NCBI GenBank assembly: GCA_039621445.1
Contig: CP154956.1
Span: 23,858,743-23,922,742 of the forward strand
Origin: Euglena gracilis
Taxonomy: Eukaryota; Euglenida; Euglenophyceae; Euglenales
Direction: 5' to 3'
DNA length: 64,000 nucleotides
Part shown: positions 52,826 through 61,659 of the stretch, one piece after another
Layout: each line of letters opens with the position of its first letter
How positions within the stretch are numbered: the stretch's first letter is position 1
Program-made: the position numbers and the translations under genes
Notes under the pieces: model-generated
What the model was told of the DNA's origin: nothing
Databases searched by the model: none
Seen by the model: the letters and a program-made list of their open reading frames with translations, nothing else

Positions 52826-53051
52826 CCCCCCCCTAATTGACCGTGGGACCTCTCCACGGGACCCCCCTTTTGGTCAATTAGGGGGGGGGTTCAATTAGGG
52901 GGGGGTTGGTCAATTAGTTGCGGGTACCATCAATTAGGGGGTGCTTGAGCACGGAATCCCCCCGGGTAGCAAATTGGGGGGGGGTCGAAAAAATTTTCCC
53001 CGGGGCGATCGGTCAAATAGGGGGTGGGTCAATAAAGGGGGGGAGGTGGTA
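52826..53051. mobile_element. TAATTGACC MITE, longest copy
   Basis: CCCCCCCCTAATTGACC at left; the GTGGGACCTCTCCACGGGAC palindrome; TTGGTCAATTAGG repeats; GCACGGAATCCCCCCGGG; AAAATTTTCCCCGGGGCG; right end GTCAATAAAGGGGGGGAGGT. The left part matches 27896-27966 and the right part 29926-30094. Confidence 0.65.
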
Positions 53052-53073
53052 TGCATTATATTCAAAAATAATG

Positions 53074-53511
53074 GAGGCTAGGCACAGCGGGGGGGGGGGG
53101 GGGGGCTGAGGGGGGGGGGCGAGCGGCCGCGCGGGCGGCCGCGCGGGGGGGAGGGGGGGGGGGGGGGGGAGGGGGTCCGAGGGCGGCCGCGCGGGCGGAA
53201 CGCATCCTAAAATCGGTGATTTTCGGGTTTAAAAAGTGGTCATTTTTTGCCATTTTTGGGCCATTTTTGACCAAAAAAATGCTTTTTTGGCCGCGCGCAG
53301 AGAATGGTCATTTTTGGTCATTTTTGGGCCTCAAAAAATCGCGATTTTTCACCAAAATTTTTTTTCTTGGCTATGCTAGGCACAGTGGGGGGAGGGGGGG
53401 GTCCAGGGGGGGGCGAGCGGCCGCGCGGGCGGCCGCGCAGGGGCCGCGCGGGGGGGGGGAGGGGGGGGTCCCGGACCCCCCCCCGAGCGGCGCGCCTAGC
53501 CTCCAATGAAG
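53074..53511. mobile_element. GGAGGCTAGGC-end element, G-run rich
   Basis: Left end GGAGGCTAGGCACAGCGGGG, right end (reversed) GGAGGCTAGGCGCGCCGC. Contains GCGGCCGCGCGGGCGGCCGC blocks twice and an internal second left-end-like copy at 53375. Related to 56428-56844 and the truncated copy at 58991. Confidence 0.6.
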
Positions 53512-53739
53512 ATACATTTCGCAAGAAACATGAGCCTGCAATCGCTCCATCTCCAAGGACCACAACCTCTGACGCCTGCTGTGGGCAGGGTCGCTGAATA
53601 AGACTCAAGTTGAAACCAGGTTGGAGAGCTTCGGTTGGAGAAAGGGCGACACTGACACACCTACTTTTGCCCACCCATGCACAAACTCCTGGGGGGTCAA
53701 ATCCGTCATCCAAAATCGGCAGGTATCCCGGACTAACTA

Positions 53740-54266
53740 CCATGCCCCCCCCCCCCCCCCGAGCTATTCCCGTCCCCGGGACCCTTTATCGTCCAATGGG
53801 AACAGTACGGGGGGGGGGGACAGCTCGGGGGGGGGGGACCTAGGCCCCCCCCCCGAGCTATTCCCATACCCGACCCTCGGGCAACCCAAAAAGAGGTCAT
53901 TTTTGGCAATTTTTTGGATGTTCGCAAAAAAAAATGGTCAATTTTGAGCACATTTGCCAAAAGGTTACCATGCCCCCCCCATATTGTACCCCCCCCCCCT
54001 GGGAGCCATTTTCTGGGGGGGGTACATTATGGGGGGGTACAATATGGGGGGGGCAAGGTCATGGTCCATGGTGGGGGGGTACCCCATGTGGGGGGTACAT
54101 TATGGGGGGGGTACAATATGGGGGGGGGGCATGGTATTTTTGAAAATGGTACAAAAACGTCGATTTTTGACCACTTTTTTTTGGGAATTTCTTCATAAAA
54201 AGTGCAATGACAGTGAGCTATTCCCTTCCCCCCTATGGGAATAGCTCGGGGGGGGGGGTGGCATGG
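53740..54266. mobile_element. CCATGC-C-run MITE (GAGCTATTCCC type), TA target duplication
   Basis: CCATGCCCCCC...GAGCTATTCCCG at left and GGAATAGCTCGGG...GGCATGG at right, with TA on both sides (53738-53739 and 54267-54268). An inverted relative is at 59655-60021; comparison reveals a nested element at 53968-54134. Confidence 0.75.
53968..54134. mobile_element. Nested CCATGC-C-run MITE (ATATTGTACC type)
   Basis: CCATGCCCCCCCCATATTGT at left, ACAATATGGGGG...GCATGG at right, TA on both sides (53966-53967, 54135-54136). The related element at 59.7-60.0 kb lacks it, with AAAGGTGATTTTTGAAAATG at the empty site. Confidence 0.78.
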
Positions 54267-54360
54267 TAAAAGTGACACTCACCCAGAGGAGAGGGGCCAG
54301 AACCATAGGAGGTTAGGCAGGGGTGGGGGGGGGGGTTGGGGGCTCCGCCCCTAAAGGAAT

Positions 54361-54420
54361 TTCATGGAAAAACTTCACTGGTGAAGTTCACCGGTGAAGT
54401 TCACCGGTGAAGTTCGTCCA
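54361..54420. repeat. TTCACCGGTGAAG tandem palindromes
   Basis: CTTCACTGGTGAAG then two TTCACCGGTGAAG units in a row. Confidence 0.75.
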
Positions 54421-54499
54421 TGTATTTCCAATGAAGAGGGGGGGGGTGGGGGGGTCCCGCCCAAAAAACCTAAAGTTCACCGCCTGATCTCCATAGTGG

Positions 54500-54610
54500 G
54501 CATTTTTTTTTAAAAAAACAACGTGTTAAAAACGTGTTCAGCCCGCCAAATGCCTGCCCTGAAATTCGTGGTCATGAACACGTTTATGCCGAACGAAGGC
54601 AATTTTATGG
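54500..54610. repeat. ACGTGTTCAGCCCGCC repeat, copy 1
   Basis: AACGTGTTCAGCCCGCCAAA, TGCCTGCCCTGAAATTCGTG and GTCATGAACACGTTT recur at 57292-57350; ACGTGTTCA and TGAACACGT are inverted ends of a short unit. Confidence 0.7.
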
Positions 54611-55100
54611 GAAAAAAATCAGAAATTGCCCATTCTTGTCACAAATCTCTTATGGCAATTTTTGAAACCACACATCTGGATATTTTTTCTCATTCCTAAC
54701 CTGAATAGGATGTGTGGAGATGCCAATTTACCAAATTTGAGGCACTTGGAGCCTTTTGCGGCCCTTATTGGTGCCAGTTTATGACATTTTATGGACATAG
54801 AGGTGACATAGAGGTAGAGGTAGAGGTAGAGGTGGGTCAGATACAGTCCTTGGGCGCAAATTGTCCCCCCCCCTGAAAATCCCCCCCTGAAATTTGGGAA
54901 TTTTCCTGGTTTTGCAAAAGGCTCTGAAACGGGCGAAAATCCCCCCCCTTCAGCCCCAGAGGAACAGCTAAGATACGTGGGTTGGAACTTTTTTTTTACA
55001 TGCCAGGGCATCACAGCTTCACCACTTGCCTGGTTCCTGGGTCGAAGACTTGCCAGCTTTTGGGTATTTTGTCCATTGAACCATCCTCGGCATGTATCCA

Positions 55101-55675
55101 CCATGCCCCCCTCCCGATAGTGTCCCATATCCGGCTCCACTACAGGGTGGGTAAGGTTGCTTCGATTAATCGATTAATCGATTAATCGATCGAGACCCCC
55201 TGATTAATCATTCAATCGGCAGGGGGGTCAATTAATCGAAAATAATCGCCTCCGTTAAAAAGCACCCATTGCACATGGAAAAAATCCGCATGCTTGACTT
55301 CAAGACGATGACAATGGCATGCAACAAACACAGAAGATGGATAATTTGCGAAACACTGTTTCTTTCAACCGTCACTCGTCCACCTCCTCCTTTACAGGGG
55401 CAGAAGGGTCAACAAACGCGGGATATTCATACAAACCGACATCAGGGCTTTGACTGATTCATCATCCAGGTTCGCTCGCAAATCACTGTGGAGCAAACTC
55501 TGGTGTGAAAAACTTCTTTCCACACATGAGCGCATTAATCGATTAATCGATCGGCCCCCCCCCAATTAATCGGCAATTATCGATCGACAGCCACAAGATC
55601 GATTAATCGGGCAACCTTAGGGTGGGTATGGGACACTATCGGGGAGGGGACACTATCGGGGGGGGGGGGGTATGG
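55101..55675. mobile_element. CCATGC-C-run MITE (GATAGTGTCCC type) with a nested ATTAATCG element
   Basis: Left CCATGCCCCCCTCCCGATAG TGTCCCATA; right TATGGGACACTATCGGGGAG...TATGG. A further GGTACACTATCGGG copy is at 55735. The middle (about 55154-55610) is a separate insertion. Confidence 0.6.
55154..55610. mobile_element. AGGTTGC...CGATTAATCG element, nested
   Basis: Ends AGGTTGCTTCGATTAATCG and CGATTAATCGGGCAACCT are inverted. GGGTGGGTA (55146-55154) recurs just after (55620-55628), a 7-9 base target duplication. Several CGATTAATCGATTAATCG tandem palindromes lie near both ends. No transposase. Confidence 0.65.
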
Positions 55676-55986
55676 CCAATGGAAAATAGTGACATATGCT
55701 GCTCCAAGCAAAGGAATCCAAGAGGCAAAGGGCATGGTACACTATCGGGTAGGGGACACTATCAGGAGGTGGGCATGGCATCAATAAGACCCACCGCCCT
55801 GAACAGAGGTGCTCGGGAATATACCATAACAACCCCACAACATACGGCAAATGAATTCCGAATCCCGTGGGCTTCATGGCTTCAAAGAATAGAAGGGACG
55901 GGACAAAGTGTCCGAAGCGGCTGAAAATTCAGGCGAGGCACAAAGGTCACCTTCTTCAGTTGGGAACGGCTCCTTCATAGGAGCGT

Positions 55987-56240
55987 TGGCGGGGGGGGGG
56001 GGTCCCGAGGTCAGTTTTTTTCCATTTTTTTGGCACTCTTTGCTGTACTGTCTCAACACTGGGGGGGGGGGGGTCCCCGATGAAAATTTTGACCCCCAAA
56101 ATGGCCTTTTTAGACCAAAAAAAAGGCCTTGAAATTTTTTTTCAAAGGCGCCGGTTTTTGGCCGATGTCCCGAAAATCCCAACTGTACAGGGGGGGGTTT
56201 GGGGGGGGGGGGTCCCCCAATAACCCCAACTGTACTGCCG
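55987..56240. mobile_element. Second copy of the MITE found in the LINE
   Basis: Shares GGGTCCCGAGGTCAG, TGTACTGTCTCAACACTGG, CCCAACTGTACAGGGGGGG and CCCCAACTGTACTGCCGTCG with 39264-39590. Confidence 0.7.
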
Positions 56241-56427
56241 TCGCCCCATATTTTTCAAAACATTTTTCATATTTTTGAAATTTTTCATGAAATTTTTCAA
56301 TGGAATTGAAAAAAAATTCCAGTCCAGGCACAACCCCTGGGGGGGCCATGAGAGGGGGGTTGGAACTGGTGGGGGAGGGGGGTCCCAAGGTTTGCCCAAC
56401 TATGCTGCCTTGTCTCCCCATGGGATG

Positions 56428-56844
56428 CTAGGCACAGGGGGGGGGGGGCTGAGGGGGGGGGCGATCTGCAGCGCGGGGGGGGGGGGGAGGGGGTCTGAGG
56501 GCGACCGCGCGGGCGGCGCGCCCTCGGAAAATCGGTGATTTACGGGTCCAAAAAATGCCCCCCCCCCCGGGGGGTCACCTCAGGGGGGAGTGAGATATTC
56601 TTTTCGGCGCCAAAGGCGCCGAAAATTTTTTGAAAAAGTTCCATTTTTTGGAATTTTTCTGTTTGTGGCCGGCGCTAAATTCACTTCTGGCCCAGGATCT
56701 TCCCCCCCCCCTAAGAAAAAATTGTTTCTACACCGCTGGGTCCAGGGGGGGGGCGAGCGGCCACGCGGGTGGCGCGCAGGTGGCAGGGCCACGCAGGGGG
56801 GGGGTCCCGGACCCCCCCCCCCCGAGCGGCGCGCCTAGCCTCCA
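56428..56844. mobile_element. GGAGGCTAGGC-end element, second copy, with a hAT-like right end inside
   Basis: Left ATGCTAGGCACAGGGG, right (reversed) ATGGAGGCTAGGCGCGCCGC. At 56715-56736 AAAAATTGTTTCTACACCGC TG equals the right end of the hAT-like family, followed by GGTCCAGG. A GGCGCCAAAGGCGCC hairpin is at 56606. Confidence 0.55.
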
Positions 56845-57184
56845 TAGGGGCTGACCCGCGTCCCCCCCGCGTCCCCCCCTGCGTCCCCCCCACGTCCCTA
56901 CCAAGTGGCTTGGTGTCCCTTTTTTGAAGAGGCTTTTCTGCAATGTCCCATCATGCTTGCTGTGATGAAACAAAGAAGAGGGGAGAAGGAAAAAGAACGT
57001 TGCAAAAACAGAAATCAAAAAAAAATCCTTGCCCCAACAAAAAAACGGTACTCGTTTGCACCCTCACCCTTCAACTCTGCCATTTGCTGCCATTTGGGGG
57101 GTGGGGGTCGTATAGCGAACAAAACCCCAAAAACCAGTTGGCCCGCTTGTGATGGGTGAAGGTCATGACCTTGTGTGTGTCCAC

Positions 57185-57440
57185 TTGTTTCTTCTAGCAA
57201 GGTTGGATGGTTAATCGGAAAACGGTTAATCGCTTGTGACCCCCCAGTTAATCGTTCGTTTGTGGGGGGGGGACAATTAACTGGATAATTAAAAACGTGT
57301 TCAGCCCGCCAAATGCCTGCCCTGAAATTCGTGGTCATGAACACGTTTTCAATGAGGGCATCTGTGGCAATGTCACGTTTTCAATTAAGGCAGCTGTGGT
57401 TAGGCACGTTTTCAATGAGGGCATCTGTGGCAACCCTGAG
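57185..57440. repeat. GGTTAATCG and ACGTGTTCAGCCCGCC repeats
   Basis: 57195-57290 holds GGTTAATCGG and GTTAATCGTTCG motifs related to the ATTAATCG element. 57292-57350 is copy 2 of the ACGTGTTCA unit, followed by three CACGTTTTCAATGAGGGCA-like units. Confidence 0.6.
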
Positions 57441-57547
57441 TAAAAAGCAAAAAAACGCTGTCATGAAAAATCAGCGGACGGTTGCGAGGCCGAGGTGGTC
57501 CTCAACGAGTGAGGCGGGTCGGGGGCACTCTACAATACAACAGAAGG

Positions 57548-58085
57548 CTAGGTTGCCTTGGAGCACAACGACACGGAGTGGCGGACATCATGGAACACGA
57601 CACGCTTTACACAAAAAAGAGCCATACTTTGGTGGCCGCCGCAAATCTTGGCAATGAAAATGATATGCCAAACCACAGGCGTCACACAACTTTGTTCAGC
57701 TCCACACAATTTGGATTTTTGGGAATGGCAAAGAAGAAAAGAGGTTGCCGAACGATTCCCTGAAACGAACAAAGTTCCCGACTGCTGCTCACGTTGAGCC
57801 ACACATTGTTCAATGACGCTCGCCTCATCGAACAACAGGCTGGGTTCCAGCTCCCATCCCGTCCAGGCAACAAAGAAAGCATCCAGCTCAGGATAAGAGG
57901 CTTGCCGATGTTGACACAGTTTGGTGAACTCCAAACAGTTGGCAACAGCAGCAAGCTCTGCACCTACGGAGCCGGACTTTTTCTTTGTGTTGCCCTGTGC
58001 CAGCAAGGTGCCACGAAGGGGGTCAACCTTCGGCTTCTTGGCATCTTGCTGGTATACCGCGAGAGCACCCAAGAATAGTTCCGTC
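57548..58085 (-). CDS. Unidentified coding exon, ~180 residues
   Basis: An excellent acceptor (CCACCTCCCCCTAG at 58086-58099) opens a frame reading TELFLGALAVYQQDAKKPKV, then VGAELAAVANCLEFTKLCQH, DAFFVAWTGWELEPSLLFDE and ASVIEQCVAQREQQSGTLFV. Balanced composition and length make it the best single coding block in the right third. It ends at TAG (57548-57550); the same frame continues past it and another TAG to a TGA. No motif I can name; the Cys/His content is not a clear zinc site. It may be a host gene or a domesticated element. Confidence 0.55.
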
Positions 58086-58259
58086 CTAGGGGGAGGTGGT
58101 AAGACCATTCACAAAGTTAGCCGTGCGTTTCGCCATAGTGGGAGGGCTGCAGAAAAAGGGGGTAGCACAACCCTGGCGCCGAAGGCGCCGAGGAGCCAAA
58201 AATGGCCTATTTTCAAAGGAACGTGCCCGGGCACAGGCCGAAATCCGACCCCCCCGGGG

Positions 58260-58760
58260 GGGGGGTAGTTCCTGCCTGGGCAGGCACTCACAGGCACTCC
58301 GGACCCCCCCTCCCCCCCCGGGGTTGGTAAAAAACAGCCTGATCCCCGGTGGCGTGGCGAGGGGGTCCGGCTAGGGGGGGGGGAGGGGGGTAAATGGCGT
58401 GGCGAGGCCCTCGGAGAGGGGGGGGAGGGGGGTAAATAGCGTGGCGAGGGGGGGGGGGGGGGGGGTGTACCAACTCCCCACAAGGGATTTGTCCCCCAAA
58501 GATGGTCCGAAATTTTCTTTTTTTTCTTTGAAGTGGGGGGGGGGAAGTCGTGGGGTGGGCCGACCCTAAGTCGACCCTAGGGTGGCAGGGGGGGGGGAGG
58601 TCGTGGAGTGGGCCGACCTTACGTCGACCCTGGGGTCGGCCCACTGGGGTTTCTAGGGTCGCCACCCACTCCACAGCCTGGGGGGGAGTGGGTGGTCGGC
58701 TGACTAATCCGCCGACCACCAGAACCCCCCCCCCCCCCCGTCTCGCCGACTAGCTGCCGA
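58260..58760. repeat. GGCGTGGCGAGG and GGTCGGCCCAC repeats
   Basis: GTAAATGGCGTGGCGAGG-type units occur three times at 58340-58450. 58550-58660 has GTGGGCCGACC...GGTCGGCCCAC inverted arms. The C/G runs make open frames meaningless here. Confidence 0.6.
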
Positions 58761-58905
58761 CCCGGCCTATTCGGCCGACCAGTTGGGTGGTCGGCCGACT
58801 AGTCGGCCGACCACCCAGGAACCCCCCCCAGTCTACCGCCTAGAGCCCAACCTTGGGCGACCTTTGGCGACCGTGGGCCGACCCTAGGGTCGGCCCACTA
58901 CCCCC
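58680..58905. repeat. CTAG-centred palindromes (GGTCGGCCGACTAGTCGG)
   Basis: GGTGGTCGGCCGACTAGTCG at 58788 is a perfect palindrome; GGGCCGACCCTAGGGTCGGCCC at 58871 is another (22 bases, arms GGGCCGACC). The second recurs at 60120. Confidence 0.75.
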
Positions 58906-59012
58906 CCCCCAGGCCAGATCTACCCCCCATTTTTGGTCATTTTTGCGCCTCAAAAAAGTCGTGATTTTTTTCACAAAATTTTTTCTTGGTTATGCTAGGC
59001 ACAGTGGGGGGG

Positions 59013-59640
59013 TCCAGGCATTGGTGTAGAAATTGGGGGGACAGGGGGGGGCGGCCGCCCCCCCGAGATTTTTTCGCCCCCCCCGAGGATTTTTTGACTC
59101 AAAATTTTTTCGCCCCCCCGAAAAAAGTTACCCTCCAAAATTTTTTTGCACTTTGTGAAAAAAATCTTTCAGATTAGGAACCCAACTTTTCATTGAACAT
59201 TTGGGTGTTTTTGTTGTTGGACAGCTACTGCGGGCGGCAGACATTTTTTTTGTTCCATATTTTTTTGTTCCATACAAAATGGTCCCGAGGGCTCTTTTTT
59301 CGCATTTTGCACTCGTTTGAAATCCCAAAACGCAAAAGGCAACACCGTCTTGCCACCCGTTGGCAGCTTGAAAAGCTTTCAAATTGTGATGGTGTCAAAA
59401 TGTCAAATTGGCATGATGTCAAAAAATTGCCACATTTCTTTTGTTACGGTCAATGCCTTCTTTCAAAAAAGTGCTTCCGTCTCGCCGCCCTTCGGGCGGC
59501 AATAAGAAAACAACACATACAAACAACATTGGTAACAGGGGATTTTTCAGTCGTGGACCCCGGGGGGGAGGGGGGGGTCGGGTGGGTGGGTCCTGCCGAG
59601 CCCCGGTCATTTTTGCCATTTTTGGGCCATTTTTGGCCAA
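59013..59640. mobile_element. hAT-like element, left end copy
   Basis: CATTGGTGTAGAAATTGGGG then GGCGGCCGCCCCCCCGAGAT matches the left end at 40803. It sits after GGTCCAGG inside the third GGAGGCTAGGC-type element (58991 on). Inner blocks ACACCGTCTTGCCACCCGTT (59343) and CCGTCTCGCCGCCCTTCGGG (59474) match the family style. The right end is not found; 59640 is only a limit. Confidence 0.5.
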
Positions 59641-59654
59641 AAAAGTGCTTTCCG

Positions 59655-60021
59655 TGCCCCCCCCCCCCGAGCTATTCCCCCCCCCGAGCTATTCCCATTG
59701 GGGGTACGGGAATAGCTCACTGTCATAGCACTTTTTATAAAGAACTTCCTAAGAAAGTGGTCAAAAATCGACGTTTTGGACCATTTTCAAAAATCACCTT
59801 TTGGCAAATGTGCACAAAATTGACCATTTTTTGCGAACATCCAAAAAAAGTTGCCAAAAATGACCCCTTTTGGGTTGCCCGAGGGTCGGGTATGGGAATA
59901 GCTCGGGGGGGGGGGGACCTAGGTCCCCCCCCCCCCGAGGTGTTCCCCCCCCGTACTGTTCCCATTGGGCCGTAAAGGGTCCCGGGGACGGGAATAGCTC
60001 GGGGGGGGGGGGGCACGGTTT
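59655..60021. mobile_element. GAGCTATTCCC MITE, inverted copy without the nested insert
   Basis: Reverse orientation relative to 53740-54266: GGGAATAGCTCACTGTCAT, CAAAAATCGACGTTTTGGAC, CGAACATCCAAAAAAAGTTG, CCCGAGGGTCGGGTATGGGA and GGGACGGGAATAGCTCGGG. Ends CCGTGC and GCACGG. Confidence 0.75.
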
Positions 60022-60099
60022 TTGGCCGCGCGTAGAGCGCGCGACCCCAAATTTGATATTTTATGTCCGAAAATGGTCATTTTGGGTGGCTCCCGAATC

Positions 60100-60430
60100 T
60101 GGCCTGGGGGGGGGGGTAGTGGGCCGACCCTAGGGTCGGCCCACGGTCGCTAAAGGTCGCTATGGTCGACCCCAATGTAGTTACGGGCCAGTCTCGCCGA
60201 CTTTTTATGAAGAAAATTGCATGCAAACTAGTCGGTGGCTAGTCGGTGGTCATAAAAAAGGTCTGTGGCGGGTCCAAACCACACGGAAATGGTCCGGATG
60301 GGTCCAAATAATTTTTTTAATAATTTTTTTTGAGAAAACCCCTCATTTTTATTTGAGAAAAATCGAAACATCCAAGACAAGCTCCTTCAAATTTTTCTTT
60401 CATGTGGAAGTTTCGGAGGTTGTTTTCTTC
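60100..60430. other. Palindrome and A+T-rich spacer, no gene
   Basis: GGGCCGACCCTAGGGTCGGC at 60114-60140 is a perfect CTAG-centred palindrome. The A+T-rich DNA after it holds no exon I can support. Confidence 0.45.
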
Positions 60431-60511
60431 AGACCCCCTTTTGACGGGATTCACACAAAGGAAGGTTCTCTGGGGATGGTGATGTTTTGTCCCTCCTTCC
60501 AGGGTTGCATA

Positions 60512-60609
60512 CCATCCCCCCCCCCGACCTTGTCCCCCCAGTCTTGTCCCATACCTGGGCCGGCTTGTCCCATACCTGGGCTAGGTATGGGACAAGGGGA
60601 GGGGGATGG
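60512..60609. mobile_element. CCATCC-C-run MITE (GACCTTGTCCC type), TA target duplication
   Basis: CCATCCCCCCCCCCGACCTT and GGGACAAGGGGAGGGGGATG G are inverted; TA on both sides (60510-60511, 60610-60611). CCCATACCTGGGC repeats in the middle. At 98 bases it is the shortest member of the clan. Confidence 0.75.
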
Positions 60610-60689
60610 TATGACCTGTTTGTTCTACTGGCCAAAGAGCCCCCCCTTTTTTGTAGTAGACAAAAAAACGGCAAAAAACGGAAAAACAA

Positions 60690-60930
60690 AAACATCGTGT
60701 GGGTTACTAATTGTCGAATTTTGTTCAAGACAGGCGTGCGGCCCTGCAAAATAGGTTTTAGAACAATCGACTGCACCAACGGTTTTAGCAGGGGCGCCAG
60801 GCGGTGCAGTTCTGTGCTTCCCAGCATGCACACCGCAAGATTTCGCCATTTGGGACCAAAGAAGACTAAAACCGGCTTTATTTTGGGCCAGGTGCGCCAG
60901 GCGGCCTTGGAGGCCCACACGGGCCGATAG
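60690..60930 (-). CDS. Weak exon candidate
   Basis: The minus frame reads VWASKAAWRTWPKIKPVLVF then FGPKWRNLAVCMLGSTELHR and LAPLLKPLVQSIVLKPILQG. A second minus frame and the plus frame are also open. G+C content is raised relative to the flanks. No splice pair is convincing. Confidence 0.28.
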
Positions 60931-61527
60931 AGGGTCCCTATGGCTTGATTTTAGTTCCAACATTCATAAGATATTTTGAAATTTCTATTTTTTGACCCCA
61001 AAATGCCCAAAGGTGGCTTTGTCAAAACAGTCCACACCAGTACAGAATGGGGGCACGGGGCGATCACGGGACCCCCCTTGGTGACCCCTCCGTGACCTGC
61101 AAAATGGACCTTGGCAGGTTGAGGAAATGGCCCAGAAAAGCATTTTTTTGAGCCAAGAATGCGAGGGAAATGTCTGGTTTTCGGTCCCTTAAAAAGGCTT
61201 CCCCTTGTGACCCGAGGGCTTTGTTTTAGGTTCCCAATGATTTTCTTGATAGATCACCATTTTGGTGCGGAATTTCAATTTTTTTTTTCATCCCGAAATG
61301 GCCCAAAAACAGGCCAAAACAGGACCAGGCTGCTTTCCCTGGTGAGACTCGGGACCCCCGGGCAAAAAAAGTCATTAATCTCCCCTAAAATTGTAAGAAT
61401 CTATTTTTGAGCCCCTTGGAACCAATAATTTAACGAAGGAGCCATTAAGCAACCATATCCAGCTGTCATTGTGGGTTTGTTTGTGGGTATATGTTTTTTG
61501 CATGGTGCTCTTTTTTCATCCTCCCAG
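60931..61527. other. Spacer or intron, no gene seen
   Basis: Unique mixed DNA with no coding frame of note; GGACCCCCCTTGGTGACCCC-like short dyads near 61070. It probably belongs to the intron before the WWE exon. Confidence 0.4.
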
Positions 61528-61659
61528 ATATTATTTTGTCAATGCCCAAGCAGTTTTGGGAGGTTCAGATAAGTGATGACCAATGGATTCCTTTGCCTCC
61601 AGCTGTTTCTGAGGAATTGAATCTTGTACATGGAAGTGGCCACACATATGCCGTCTGCA
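61528..61659 (+). CDS. WWE-domain exon
   Basis: Acceptor TTTTTTCATCCTCCCAG (to 61527) and donor CTGCA|GTATGA (61659/61660) bound 44 codons: LSMPKQFWEVQISDDQWIPL, PPAVSEELNLVHGSGHTYAV C. The W-E-V...W-x-P-L-P-P...S-x-E-L-N...G pattern is that of the first half of a WWE domain, which binds ADP-ribose units or linked proteins in PARP and ubiquitin-ligase families. Catalytic domains are not in the window. It belongs with the terminal exon at 63.07 kb by strand and distance. Confidence 0.55.
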
